Shown here: in pieces, positions 1-9,304 of the stretch
How positions within the stretch are numbered: position 1 is the stretch's first letter
Layout: every line of letters begins with the position of its first letter
From: Hydrococcus rivularis NIES-593
Lineage (GTDB): Bacteria > Cyanobacteriota > Cyanobacteriia > Cyanobacteriales > Microcystaceae
Assembly: GCF_001904635.1 (NCBI RefSeq)
Contig: NZ_MRCB01000008.1
Coordinates: 1 to 64,000 of the forward strand
Reading direction: 5' to 3'
DNA length: 64,000 nt
Translations under genes and position numbers: made by a program
The notes under the pieces: model-generated
The model's input: only the letters and a program-made list of their open reading frames with translations
Database searches by the model: none
Told to the model about the DNA's origin: nothing

Positions 1-34
1 TTGGTTAGCTTATGTACGGGCTGATTACCGTGAT

Positions 35-400
35 TCAGCTAACAACGAATCGCACGTCTTCTACAAAGGCAATTACCGTCGAACCATGTTTCATCGGACC
101 GGGTTCCCGCGTCACTTTACCGCCACGCTCTTTAATTTTCTCGCAGGTTGCGTAAATATCATCAACTCCGAGCGCGATATGACCGTAAGCATTCCCCAGG
201 TCATACTTATCAACTCCCCAGTTATAGGTCAATTCGATGACCGTAGTGTCTGCTTCGTCGCCGTACCCCACAAAAGCTAAGGTAAACTGTCCGCCCGGAT
301 AGTCTTTCTGACGCAGCAATTTCATTCCCAGAACGTCGCAATAGAACTTTAGGGACTCTTCTAGGTTGCCAACGCGCAACATGGTATGTAGAACTCGCAT
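35..400 (-). CDS. gloA: Lactoylglutathione lyase (glyoxalase I) with altered C-terminus
   Basis: Glyoxalase I isomerises the methylglyoxal-glutathione hemithioacetal to S-lactoylglutathione in the cytosol. The 121-residue product follows the E. coli enzyme closely: [16 protein letters not shown] at the start, the ligand Glu in VIELTYNWG and the ligand His in [10 protein letters not shown]. His5, this Glu and this His are three of the four metal ligands. The fourth family ligand is the Glu in a C-terminal DPDGYKIELI-like strand. Here the match stops after VIAFVED and is replaced by VRFVVS and a stop, so that Glu is absent. Neither other frame past this point restores the motif. The start is ATG. 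It may be a divergent, truncated or disrupted gene; activity is doubtful. Confidence 0.85.
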   Translation of the reverse strand: MRVLHTMLRVGNLEESLKFYCDVLGMKLLRQKDYPGGQFTLAFVGYGDEADTTVIELTYNWGVDKYDLGNAYGHIALGVDDIYATCEKIKERGGKVTREPGPMKHGSTVIAFVEDVRFVVS

Positions 401-463
401 GAGTCGATCTTTAGCTCCTTAGCGTGTGTCTTCTCTTCTCCCTATTTTGACAAACCCGTCGCC

Positions 464-673
464 TTACTTGCTAAAAACCTGTTGAATCGCTTGCGGAAGG
501 TCAATGATTTGTTGCCAAAGTTCTTGGGGAGCGATCCCAAAGGCTAGCTGTAAAATCAGAACGACGATCGCAATAGAAAATGCCGTACCGATACTGGCTT
601 TCAATACCTTAACCAACCAGGTAAATATCAGCCAACTAACGATAAGGGCAGCAATGAGAATAATTAACTGCAT
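464..673 (-). CDS. Small hydrophobic membrane protein, function unknown
   Basis: This 69-residue protein starts at ATG. Two hydrophobic helices (about residues 2-20 and 28-50) are joined by a short KVLKAS linker, and an amphipathic tail (PQELWQQIIDLPQAIQQVF) follows. It resembles short conserved membrane proteins of cyanobacteria, but I do not recognise a functional family. It lies upstream of gloA on the same strand with a 63-bp gap, so co-transcription is possible. Confidence 0.55.
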   Translation of the reverse strand: MQLIILIAALIVSWLIFTWLVKVLKASIGTAFSIAIVVLILQLAFGIAPQELWQQIIDLPQAIQQVFSK

Positions 674-935
674 TCACGATAAATTCGCTCGTTTAAAAGT
701 TGCCCTCTGCTCGGCAGTATAGCCAGTAAAAGAGCAAACGGCAACTAAATCGACTTCTACACCCATTCCCGACCTAATACTATAAAAACGATCGTATTAT
801 TACTGTCTTGACCTCTAATGCCATCTCTACCATTACTGCTCTTTTCTATCGACAGATAGCATCCCCCGTGAATTCTTGTATCATCAAAGAGAGTTTAAGA
901 AACTTAACGGTCAATCGGTCAATTCAAAATTCAAA

Positions 936-1826
936 ATGCAAACGATCGCTCAACACCTATCACCTACTGCTTTTGAAAAGCTGACTTGGATTTGGGAAGG
1001 AAACAAAATTCGATACACTGTCATGGGAGACGGACAGCCATTGCTGCTGATTCATGGCTTTGGTGCCTCTATCGGACATTGGCGGAAAAATCTTCCCGTC
1101 CTCGCTGAGGCAGGTTATCGCGTATTTGCCCTGGATTTATTGGGATTTGGGGGTTCGGATAAACCAGCACGAGAATATACGGTAGAACTTTGGGGACAAC
1201 AAATTCGAGATTTTTGGGAAGCGCACATTCAAGAACCGACGGTATTAGTAGGAAACTCTATCGGCGGTTTGCTCTGTTTGCAGGTCATGGCAGAATATTC
1301 AGAAATTGCAGCAGGTGGCGTGTTAATTAACAGTGCGGGAGGACTCAATCACCGTCCAGATGAATTAAATCCTCCCTTGCGATTGGTAATGGGAATTTTT
1401 ACCAAGCTAGTGAGTTCGCCGCTGACGGGCAAGTTTATTTTTGACAATATTCGTCAGAAACATCGCATTCGCAACACTCTGTTCCAAGTCTATAGCGATC
1501 GCGCGGCAGTAACAGATGAATTAGTAGATATGCTCTACGAACCCTCGTGCGATCCCGGCGCTCAACAGGTGTTTGCTGCCGTTTTAACTGCACCTGCAGG
1601 TCCGACTCCGGGGGAATTATTGCCACGGGTGCAGCAGCCTTTACTGGTGTTGTGGGGAGAAAACGATCCCTGGACTCCCATCTCAGGTGCAAAAATTTAC
1701 CAAGAATTCGCTCAAAACGGTCGCGATGTAGAAGTTTATCCCATTCCGAATGCAGGGCACTGCCCTCAAGATGAAAAGCCTGAAATAGTCAATCAAGCGA
1801 TCTTGCAGTGGCTATCTCGTAGATGA
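936..1826 (+). CDS. Alpha/beta-fold hydrolase
   Basis: A serine hydrolase of the alpha/beta fold, 296 residues from the ATG at 936. The reading frame extends upstream to a TTG, but that leader is low-complexity and the ATG fits the fold better. Visible are the oxyanion-hole HGFG (about 40-43), the nucleophile elbow GNSIGG (Ser108), an acid in WGENDPWTP (about Asp244) and the catalytic His in NAGHCPQDE (about His275). Substrate is unknown. The sequence is of the cyanobacterial/plastid type that includes haloperoxidase-like and pheophytinase-like enzymes, so a lipid or pigment ester is possible. It converges on ilvC. Confidence 0.8.
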   Translation: MQTIAQHLSPTAFEKLTWIWEGNKIRYTVMGDGQPLLLIHGFGASIGHWRKNLPVLAEAGYRVFALDLLGFGGSDKPAREYTVELWGQQIRDFWEAHIQEPTVLVGNSIGGLLCLQVMAEYSEIAAGGVLINSAGGLNHRPDELNPPLRLVMGIFTKLVSSPLTGKFIFDNIRQKHRIRNTLFQVYSDRAAVTDELVDMLYEPSCDPGAQQVFAAVLTAPAGPTPGELLPRVQQPLLVLWGENDPWTPISGAKIYQEFAQNGRDVEVYPIPNAGHCPQDEKPEIVNQAILQWLSRR

Positions 1827-2069
1827 TATGGCAATCCTAGATGATTGAGAAAATGGCATGTAGGGCGAAAGCTCCTTCGCTTGTTCTGAAGGGGCGCTCT
1901 GCGTCTTGTTTGTGTCTTGCCGTAGGTAAGCGAGACGCTCACACTACTGTCTTTTATCACTTGTCCTTCGTCATTTGTACCAATGACAGACGATCGATGA
2001 CCAATGACGCTCCCATCCCTCGTAGCCACACCGAGGGATGAGCTTACCAATTCCCAATCGCCAATTCAA

Positions 2070-3113
<1,044 letters not shown>

Positions 3114-3237
3114 TTACCTTAAATTCGAGCCATTTGCCGCAGATGGACTCCAACTTATACATATATAACGGTGACTGCCCAGTCGCGTCGATGTCAAGAG
3201 AAAATAATAATAGCAGCATTACGGAGGCATCGCACCG

Positions 3238-4239
3238 ATGAACCAACAAAGCCTCAAAGCTTATTTGAATTTGATTCAAGAGCTGCTAAATTGTCCTAAA
3301 GGAGAAGAGTGGACGCTACTACAGCAACATGAAGACCTGGTAAATCCCGAATTGTTGCAGGTCATGGAACAAGTCTCTTCCCAACTGACAGCAGAGGGCA
3401 ACTCGCAAGCAGCTAAATTTTTGCGCCATTGGGAGGCACAATTAGCCCACGTCCTATCGCAAGCTGCTCGCCCCCAAAACCTCGACGAGAAGACCCAAGC
3501 CTATCTCCAGCTCATTCAGGCGCTACTCAATTGTCCCAAGGGAATGGAAGCAGAGCTTTTGGCAGCTAACAAAGAGTTAATCGATCCTGAGTTAGTGAAG
3601 GTGATGAAACAAGTCGCCGCTCAGATGGCAGCCAGAGGAGAACAGGAAACCGCTCATTTTTTGGGAAATCTGGCAGCAGAACTAAGTCGGGATTTAAAAC
3701 AAGTCGGTGCTTTTGAGCCTCCCCAAGAGCAAGAAATCCAAGAAACGACTCCGAGAGCTAGCGAGCAATCTCAGCAGCTTGAGGAACTTAAGGAGTTATT
3801 GTCGCAGTTGAAGGCTAACTTAGCGATTAAAGAACCGATCCACCCGGAAAAGGTCGTTCCACCTGCACCCAAGCCGGATGCTATGCTTGGGCTTGAAGCT
3901 AAACCGTCCTCTCCTCCACTTGACGCGACGCTTACCCAGCAAATTGACAATCGCCTAGCCGCGATCGCAGAATCATTGGCAAAATTAGGTGAAATCTTGA
4001 CCGCTCGCTTTCAACCCGCCGATCCTCTCTGGTACATGAGCGTATTAGAACGCGCCCATAGTTCTAACTGGATCTTGACGACTGAGGAGGTAGAGCGATT
4101 AATCGGCGTAAAACCCCACTGTCAATCCGGTCAAAATTCTTATCAACGCGGCTGCTGGATTTTCGTTAAAGTTGGCAAAGAAGGCACGCAGACGGCGTGG
4201 CGCGTTATGAAAGAAGATATGCCCGTTCCGTCAACTTAG
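3238..4239 (+). CDS. Cyanobacterial helical tandem-repeat protein, function unknown
   Basis: A 333-residue soluble protein starting at ATG with GGAGG about 11 bases upstream. Residues about 7-75 and 87-153 are a clear tandem duplication; both units contain a core like YLNLIQELLNCPKG, then NPELLQVMEQV or DPELVKVMKQV, and end in a helix rich in Ala/Leu. Similar units occur at the N-termini of some cyanobacterial CHAT or TPR proteins, suggesting a helical interaction module. A Gln/Pro-rich linker (about 160-230) leads to a C-terminal domain (about 260-333) with Trp-rich WYMSVLERAH and RGCWIFVKVG. No catalytic motif is visible. Confidence 0.7.
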   Translation: MNQQSLKAYLNLIQELLNCPKGEEWTLLQQHEDLVNPELLQVMEQVSSQLTAEGNSQAAKFLRHWEAQLAHVLSQAARPQNLDEKTQAYLQLIQALLNCPKGMEAELLAANKELIDPELVKVMKQVAAQMAARGEQETAHFLGNLAAELSRDLKQVGAFEPPQEQEIQETTPRASEQSQQLEELKELLSQLKANLAIKEPIHPEKVVPPAPKPDAMLGLEAKPSSPPLDATLTQQIDNRLAAIAESLAKLGEILTARFQPADPLWYMSVLERAHSSNWILTTEEVERLIGVKPHCQSGQNSYQRGCWIFVKVGKEGTQTAWRVMKEDMPVPST

Positions 4240-4259
4240 ATTTACAAATTTCAGATTGA

Positions 4260-4508
4260 TTAGGTAAATACGCTTTCTTGCTTTAATTCCTCTTCTATTT
4301 CTTTCACGGACAAAGGGAGTTTGGATTTATCGCGATCGCTCGTTACTACCTCAAATATGGACAGATCTCGCTTTCCTAGCTGAATTATCTCTAACAGCAG
4401 GCGATTGACTGCCCAATCGCTGATGGAATAGTTGGTTGCGCCATCAGCTATTTGTTGCAGATAATAACTGAGTAATTCTCGCCGCTCTCGCATTGTCAAT
4501 CTTGCCAT
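4260..4508 (-). CDS. Small hypothetical protein
   Basis: An 82-residue charged, probably helical protein (MARLTMRERRELLSYYLQQI...). I prefer the ATG at 4508, preceded by a GGGGGTG Shine-Dalgarno-like stretch. The longer frame would need a TTG at 4544. The family is not recognised. It ends 20 bp from the convergent 3238-4239 gene. Confidence 0.55.
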   Translation of the reverse strand: MARLTMRERRELLSYYLQQIADGATNYSISDWAVNRLLLEIIQLGKRDLSIFEVVTSDRDKSKLPLSVKEIEEELKQESVFT

Positions 4509-4642
4509 CTCTTTCACCCCCTTGCGGAAGTTCAAGTAGTTCAAAGTTTATCTTTCCGTGCCCTACCTTTATCTTAAGATTTTTTCTGTAGCGAAAATTA
4601 CTTATTTTTTCACAAGCTTCTACAGGTTTTCAAGTAATCCAA

Positions 4643-6274
4643 CTAAAGGCTATTGGTTGGTAACAGCTTCTGCCAGATTGCCTCTCCCAGCGTTTGCTTC
4701 TTGTTGATTTTAATCGTAACGGTTGCAGCAATTCCCGATCGCGTGGGCATCTTCTGAGGCTCCACTGCCAGAGCTTGTCGCTCTAAACCGATTTTTGCGG
4801 GAATGCCATAGAAATGATGGACGGCATCGGGTGGTAAGGCATCCGAACCAACGGCGAGCACCTGTCCTCGAAGATTTCCCAACTGGCTAAAAGGAGACGC
4901 ATCGATTTTTATCTCTGCTGGCATGCCATCTTGAATGAAATCGATATCTTCCTTGGGAATTACGACTTCAGCGACTAAATATTGTTCGTCTGACTTCAAT
5001 TTGAATAGGGTGTTGTCCTCGTCGGGCTGAGAACCAAAGCCGGGAGTAGCTTTGAGTGCAAAGACTTTTCCGTCTGCCGGAGCTTTCAGGATATATGAAT
5101 TTGAGGTAGGCTTAACGCGAGCGATCTGGCGTTCTAGCTCGGCAATCTGCCGCTCGTTTTCTGTGACGATCTTGGTAAGCTGACTGTCGATTTCGGCAAT
5201 CTGCTTTTTATTGTCTGTAATTTGTTTTTGATAATCGATCGCTGGCTTTTGGTTCTCGTTGCTCATCGCAACTGACACATTGGCTAGTTGCTCCCTTGCC
5301 TGTTCGAGCGACAATTGCAAACGTTGTTGCTCCATACGCAATCGTTCTAGTTCGTCTGCGCTCGAACGAACCGCTTGTTCCTGTTCGGTGGATTCAAAGC
5401 GAGCGATCGCTCCCTCGCTCACTAAGGCTTGAATTTGAGCGAGCCTTTGCCGAGCGGCAATTAATCGCTCTTGCGCCTGTTGTTGCTGCGATTGATTTTG
5501 CTCTAATTGCTCTTGCAGTTGTCTGACGGCTAGCTCGGCTAGCACTTTTTGGGGATTGGCTTGCGGCGCTTGGGGATTTTCTGCACTGTCTGTCTGGGGT
5601 TCGAGCGTCTGAGCTTGATACTGCTGATTGGCTGCTATCAGTGCCGTGCGATTTCTTACTAAAAAGGCAGCTTCTCTGGGAAGTTTCAGACCTAAGATCG
5701 CGCCTTCTACTTGAGCCATCTCAATCGATTGCTCGATCGCGCGACGATAGAATCGATTCTGTTGCACGAACAACTGACGTTTGGTTTCTAGGGATTTGAG
5801 TTTCTTGTAGGAAGTTAACGAGTCAAACGCTACCAATGGCTGTCCCTTCTTAACTCGGTCTCCTTCTTTGACAAAAACCGCTTTGACTACCTTATTTTCG
5901 GGAACTTGCATTTCTTTGATCGTTTCGCGAGTCATTAGCTGACCTGTGGCAGAGATCGCCTGTTCGACTTGAAGCTCGTGAGCGAGCGTTGCCCATGCTG
6001 TGCTCAGGGTGGCAATGCTGACTAGCGTCCAGGCGATTATCCTCAAGCTATCGAACGATCGCTGTTGCGAATCCTTCGACCCTACTTGCTCTGCTTCTCG
6101 TTTCCGGTTTTTGGAAGCCCGTCGTTCGCTATCGTCGGTTTCAAAAGCTTCCTGGGTTGTTGCTTCCCATGCAGTTTCGCTGTCGTCTGGTCTCCTGTTT
6201 TTTCCATCGACTACCAGCAGGTGTTTTTTGAATCGATTATTAGCGCTGGGTGGTTTGTCATTCGATGAGTTCAT
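4643..6274 (-). CDS. HlyD-family membrane fusion (periplasmic adaptor) protein
   Basis: Periplasmic adaptor linking an inner-membrane exporter to an outer-membrane channel, 543 residues. A charged cytosolic N-terminus (1-75) is followed by one membrane span (about 77-98). Next come a beta strand and first half-lipoyl motif (KEGDRVKKGQPLVAFDS), a long Gln/Glu-rich coiled-coil hairpin (about 155-390), the second lipoyl half (ILKAPADGKVFALKATPG) and a barrel domain. This is type 1 secretion/HlyD architecture. No ABC transporter or TolC gene lies in the window, so it is an orphan adaptor. It is divergent from the acyltransferase-like gene at 7036. Confidence 0.85.
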   Translation of the reverse strand: MNSSNDKPPSANNRFKKHLLVVDGKNRRPDDSETAWEATTQEAFETDDSERRASKNRKREAEQVGSKDSQQRSFDSLRIIAWTLVSIATLSTAWATLAHELQVEQAISATGQLMTRETIKEMQVPENKVVKAVFVKEGDRVKKGQPLVAFDSLTSYKKLKSLETKRQLFVQQNRFYRRAIEQSIEMAQVEGAILGLKLPREAAFLVRNRTALIAANQQYQAQTLEPQTDSAENPQAPQANPQKVLAELAVRQLQEQLEQNQSQQQQAQERLIAARQRLAQIQALVSEGAIARFESTEQEQAVRSSADELERLRMEQQRLQLSLEQAREQLANVSVAMSNENQKPAIDYQKQITDNKKQIAEIDSQLTKIVTENERQIAELERQIARVKPTSNSYILKAPADGKVFALKATPGFGSQPDEDNTLFKLKSDEQYLVAEVVIPKEDIDFIQDGMPAEIKIDASPFSQLGNLRGQVLAVGSDALPPDAVHHFYGIPAKIGLERQALAVEPQKMPTRSGIAATVTIKINKKQTLGEAIWQKLLPTNSL

Positions 6275-7035
6275 GATTGGTTATTGTAAAGGAGTCAGGA
6301 GGGTTATGCTAGCGTCTGACGATATGATAGCTTGTAGAGTCCTCCGCGATCGTTGGCGATCGTAAATAATAATCTTCGCTTGTCGTTCATGTTTGCGATC
6401 GCATCTGCAAGTGTTCGAGCTATGTATAAATTGTATTTTTTTTATGCCGATTTTCGATCGAGCCTGTTGCGATCGAGCGACTCATTTTAGGTTTGGCTCG
6501 AATCAGCCTTTAATTTTAAAAAACAACCCTAAGAATTGCAAATTTACTAGATAGGGTCTGCCTGATTCTGCTATGCTCTAATCGATTTTTTTACTTTTTG
6601 TTTTTAGGTTGACATTGACGAATTTCTGTCTTAAAGTCGATCGGCGATGCCAAAAAGAACAAACTTAAACATCAAAAAAACCATCAAAAAGATTGTCATA
6701 GAACGAAGAGTTATGTTGAAGTATGTATGTTAATTAAACTGTTGCCTTTTTAAGGATTCGCTCTCATTGCTTTAGAGAGAAAAAGCAAATTTTCCCAGAC
6801 ATGGAACTGGTTAACCACAAAGTTGTCGCTCGGTCAAGGTTTTTTTGGGAAAAATCGTTAGGAAAAAATTATTGATTTAGTTAGAAAATTTACCAATCGC
6901 TAGATAGTTTATGGCATATTTAATGAGAAAGATTAAGGAGATCGACGATTCCTTCGATCGATTCGCACGAGGCAAAGCTGTTTTAGCTATAGATTTTCCG
7001 TTAATTTGTGTTGTCAAGTAGCAAGGAGAGAATGC
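6275..7035. other. Long AT-rich divergent intergenic region
   Basis: 761 bp between two divergent genes. The left part is rich in CGATCG words and the right part is AT-rich. It contains a promoter-like pair at 6609-6637 and, just after it, a 28-codon Lys/Arg-rich reading frame at 6647-6733 (MPKRTNLNIKKTIKK...) with no recognisable family or good ribosome site. I would not call that a gene without expression data. Confidence 0.5.
6609..6637 (+). promoter_or_regulatory. Candidate sigma-70 type promoter
   Basis: TTGACA (6609-6614) is a perfect -35 hexamer. A 17-base spacer separates it from TAAAGT (6632-6637), which shares 4 of 6 bases with TATAAT. It points toward the gene at 7036, leaving an untranslated leader of nearly 400 bases, which is unusual. 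Confidence 0.4.
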
Positions 7036-7791
7036 ATGGAATCTTCGGTAGCGAATTTACTGCAACAGACTGGTTTAAGTCAAAACTCATTGACCGATAA
7101 AGTAGAAATCCATTTAGTAGATAAGAATGATATTTTCTACAAGAAAGGACGGCTTCTGGCAGAAGAAGTATACCGTAAAGTCTGGAATACCGAGCATTTA
7201 ATCGATGGCAATGACTATGCAGTTGTCGTTTCGCGTCAAGGTTCCGTAGTTGGCAACATGAATGTCCAACTCAGATCCGAGCAAAAATCCCTCAAGAGCG
7301 AAACTTTTTTTGGTAGAGAACACTGGCAAGATTATTTTTTTGGTGCTCCTACTAACGTAGCCGAACTTTCTGCTCTAGCGCTCGACCAAGAATTACCCTC
7401 CGAAATTAGACGACCAATCATGATGATGCTCATTTTGGGGACGCAGATATTGAGTCGAGCTTTAGACATTCAGTTCTACGTGACAATTCAGCACGAGTTT
7501 CTGATGCGGATTTTGACTAAAAGCTTGCAGCTACCTTTTTTCCGCAATGAGAACTTGACCAGACCGCAAGGAAAGTTACCCAGTGACAATTACTGGAATA
7601 GAGAAGAATTGCCAAGACTCTACTATTTAGATACGAAAGACGGCAACGCGATTAATACTTGCGCTTCATTTTTTTGTTACTTACATGTATCAGGAATTCA
7701 AACGACATTTCTGCCTCGGATAAAGAAAAATAATATGTCTTTCTCCGCTTTTCGGAAAAATTGGTATCTAGAGCAAGCAATCTTTAATTAA
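7036..7791 (+). CDS. Putative GNAT-fold acyltransferase (autoinducer-synthase/FeeM-like)
   Basis: 251 residues from the ATG at 7036, preceded by AAGGAG (7023-7028); the frame is open 10 codons further up but without a good start. The central region carries the pattern of GNAT-like N-acyl transferases that make acyl-amino acids or acyl-homoserine lactones: an early ARG/EEVYRKVW helix, a self-contained beta strand VVGNMNVQL, an acidic ELSALALD strand, and a helix MLILGTQILSRALDIQFYVTIQ followed by an LLP-like segment LQLPFF. This is inference from pattern, not a firm family call. Base composition is more AT-rich than the neighbours, hinting at separate origin. A perfect 16-bp palindrome overlaps its stop. 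Confidence 0.5.
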   Translation: MESSVANLLQQTGLSQNSLTDKVEIHLVDKNDIFYKKGRLLAEEVYRKVWNTEHLIDGNDYAVVVSRQGSVVGNMNVQLRSEQKSLKSETFFGREHWQDYFFGAPTNVAELSALALDQELPSEIRRPIMMMLILGTQILSRALDIQFYVTIQHEFLMRILTKSLQLPFFRNENLTRPQGKLPSDNYWNREELPRLYYLDTKDGNAINTCASFFCYLHVSGIQTTFLPRIKKNNMSFSAFRKNWYLEQAIFN

Positions 7792-8323
7792 TGCATTAAT
7801 TCATCGAATCCCGATAGGAATTGCCTACTTAACCTTACTAAATAATACTTAAGTAGCCAACGCGATCGCTCGATGAGAACGAATCGATCTATTTTCCTGC
7901 CAATAAGACTTTGAGCGGGATATAAAAGGTCGAGGTTTATCGATCGTGAGCAAGTGTTAGAAAGATTTTTGGTGTCTCTATATCTAAATCTAAATTTTTT
8001 ATAATTTAAATCTTTATATAAAACCAACCTATATCTAAATTTTTCTTATTGGCTTGCTGTCGATCTGGATTCTTGTATTGTTTAAGTATTCTTCTACTAC
8101 ACTATACCTCTATTAAGCCCTGGCTTAATACTCTGCTGTGTAAAGCTTTGATGAAGTTTTCCGAACCATGAGTTATGGGAATCTTCAACCTCGGAAAAAT
8201 GCTATAGATGCAGGGAAAAGAGGAGCAACTTTCCCCTTACTCGAATAAAAGCAAGAAGCCTGATTTCTTACTTAATAGTAGGGCGCACAAGACTGCGCCC
8301 TACGTAAAAGTTAGAAAATCTAG
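7792..8323. other. AT-rich intergenic region
   Basis: 532 bp with no convincing gene. A minus-strand 79-codon frame has no recognisable features. A perfect palindrome AATTAATGCATTAATT (7786-7801) straddles the upstream stop codon, and a strong hairpin lies at 8278-8303. Confidence 0.5.
8278..8303. terminator. Strong hairpin between the 7036 gene and prxQ
   Basis: A perfect 10-bp stem GTAGGGCGCA/TGCGCCCTAC with a 6-base loop, lying 20 bp past the prxQ stop. There is no T-run on either side, so it may be a transcript-end stabiliser or a small dispersed repeat rather than a factor-independent terminator. Confidence 0.45.
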
Positions 8324-8761
8324 CTACAAGCCAGCAGCTGCAAGAATATCTTGGGCGTGAGTGTCAGTTTTCACTTTCTCATCAACATAAGTAATCTTGC
8401 CGTCGCCATCGATAATATAGGTGACGCGCTTGGAGTAGCCACCCCCATCGACATCGTAAGCTTTAGTGATTGTGCCATCGCTATCGACCAGCAACTGGAA
8501 CGGCAGTCCGTATTTTTCTTTAAACATTTTGTGGGAAGCTTGGTCGTCCATGCTGACACCTAGTACCACCATGTCTTTGCCTTGATATTGTTCGTAGTTG
8601 TCCCGGAAGCTTTGCGCTTCTTTAGTACAACCAGGCGTATCGTCTTTGGGGTAGAAATAGAGAACTACCATTTTACCTTTGAAATCAGACAGGGAAACCG
8701 TCTTTCCCTCGTCGTCAATAGTGGTAAAGTTGGGTGCCATCGTGCCAACTGATAGAGCCAT
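8324..8761 (-). CDS. Peroxiredoxin, PrxQ/BCP family, single-cysteine form
   Basis: Thiol peroxidase reducing hydroperoxides; 145 residues, the normal length for the family, ATG start. The peroxidatic site is YPKDDTPGCT (Cys45). The usual resolving Cys five residues later is replaced (CTKEAQ instead of CTKEAC), and there is no other Cys in the protein. It must therefore be a strict 1-Cys enzyme, regenerated by an external thiol. It is divergent from the gene at 8850, with 88 bp shared between the starts. Confidence 0.92.
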   Translation of the reverse strand: MALSVGTMAPNFTTIDDEGKTVSLSDFKGKMVVLYFYPKDDTPGCTKEAQSFRDNYEQYQGKDMVVLGVSMDDQASHKMFKEKYGLPFQLLVDSDGTITKAYDVDGGGYSKRVTYIIDGDGKITYVDEKVKTDTHAQDILAAAGL

Positions 8762-8849
8762 AATTTTTCTTCCTCAACTCACGTCGGTTAGTTTAGATCA
8801 TAAAACTTTACAATATCTTCAACAACAAGCAGATAGTTAAAAATCTCAA

Positions 8850-9254
8850 ATGACATCCACTAAAGAAATTCAATCCATCTCCTATACAAGCCCTACGCTC
8901 AAGCGGGCGGAACGGGCGTTGTGCTGTTCTCCCTTTAAATTGGCTTTGTTTGTCGCCATGCAAAATCAAAGCGTACCCCTTAGCGCGATCGCACTTCAAA
9001 GTGGCGTGCGGCGGGGATATAGTCAAAAACCGCTTTCAGAAAGACGTGCCGAAAGAGATCTCATGTGGCTGATCGATGTGGGTTTGCTGCGACGGGAAGT
9101 AGACGGTCAAGGCATTACGGATAGTTTTCGCCTCACGCCGCTAGGACGGCAACTGACGGACAAATGGCAAAAACAGGGCGGGATTTTACCGCAACCTTCC
9201 TGGATAGATCGTCTCATCGATACCTTTAATCGCTGGTTGCGCCTACCTTTCTGA
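8850..9254 (+). CDS. Npun_F0494-like cyanobacterial protein, winged-helix-like
   Basis: 134 residues, ATG start. The middle (YTSPTLKRAERALCCSPFKLALFVAM to LMWLIDVGLLRREVDG and FRLTPLGRQL) reads like a compact winged-helix fold: helix, helix, then a beta wing with a T-PLG motif typical of HTH proteins. The sequence resembles the cyanobacteria-specific Npun_F0494 family of unknown function. It lies 50 bp before cobQ on the same strand. DNA binding is inference. Confidence 0.65.
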   Translation: MTSTKEIQSISYTSPTLKRAERALCCSPFKLALFVAMQNQSVPLSAIALQSGVRRGYSQKPLSERRAERDLMWLIDVGLLRREVDGQGITDSFRLTPLGRQLTDKWQKQGGILPQPSWIDRLIDTFNRWLRLPF

Positions 9255-9304
9255 AGACTAAATTCAAGGGTACTATAGATTGAGGTAGATTCGAGCGCGA
9301 TCTA

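Noticed and set aside
1827-2069. Small genes in the spacer between the hydrolase and ilvC
   Set aside because: Open frames on both strands consist of short-word repeat sequence (TCATTTGTACCAATGAC type) without conserved features.
7788-8027. 79-codon minus-strand frame
   Set aside because: AT-rich composition, no ribosome site, no recognisable pattern, and it begins at the end of the neighbouring gene.
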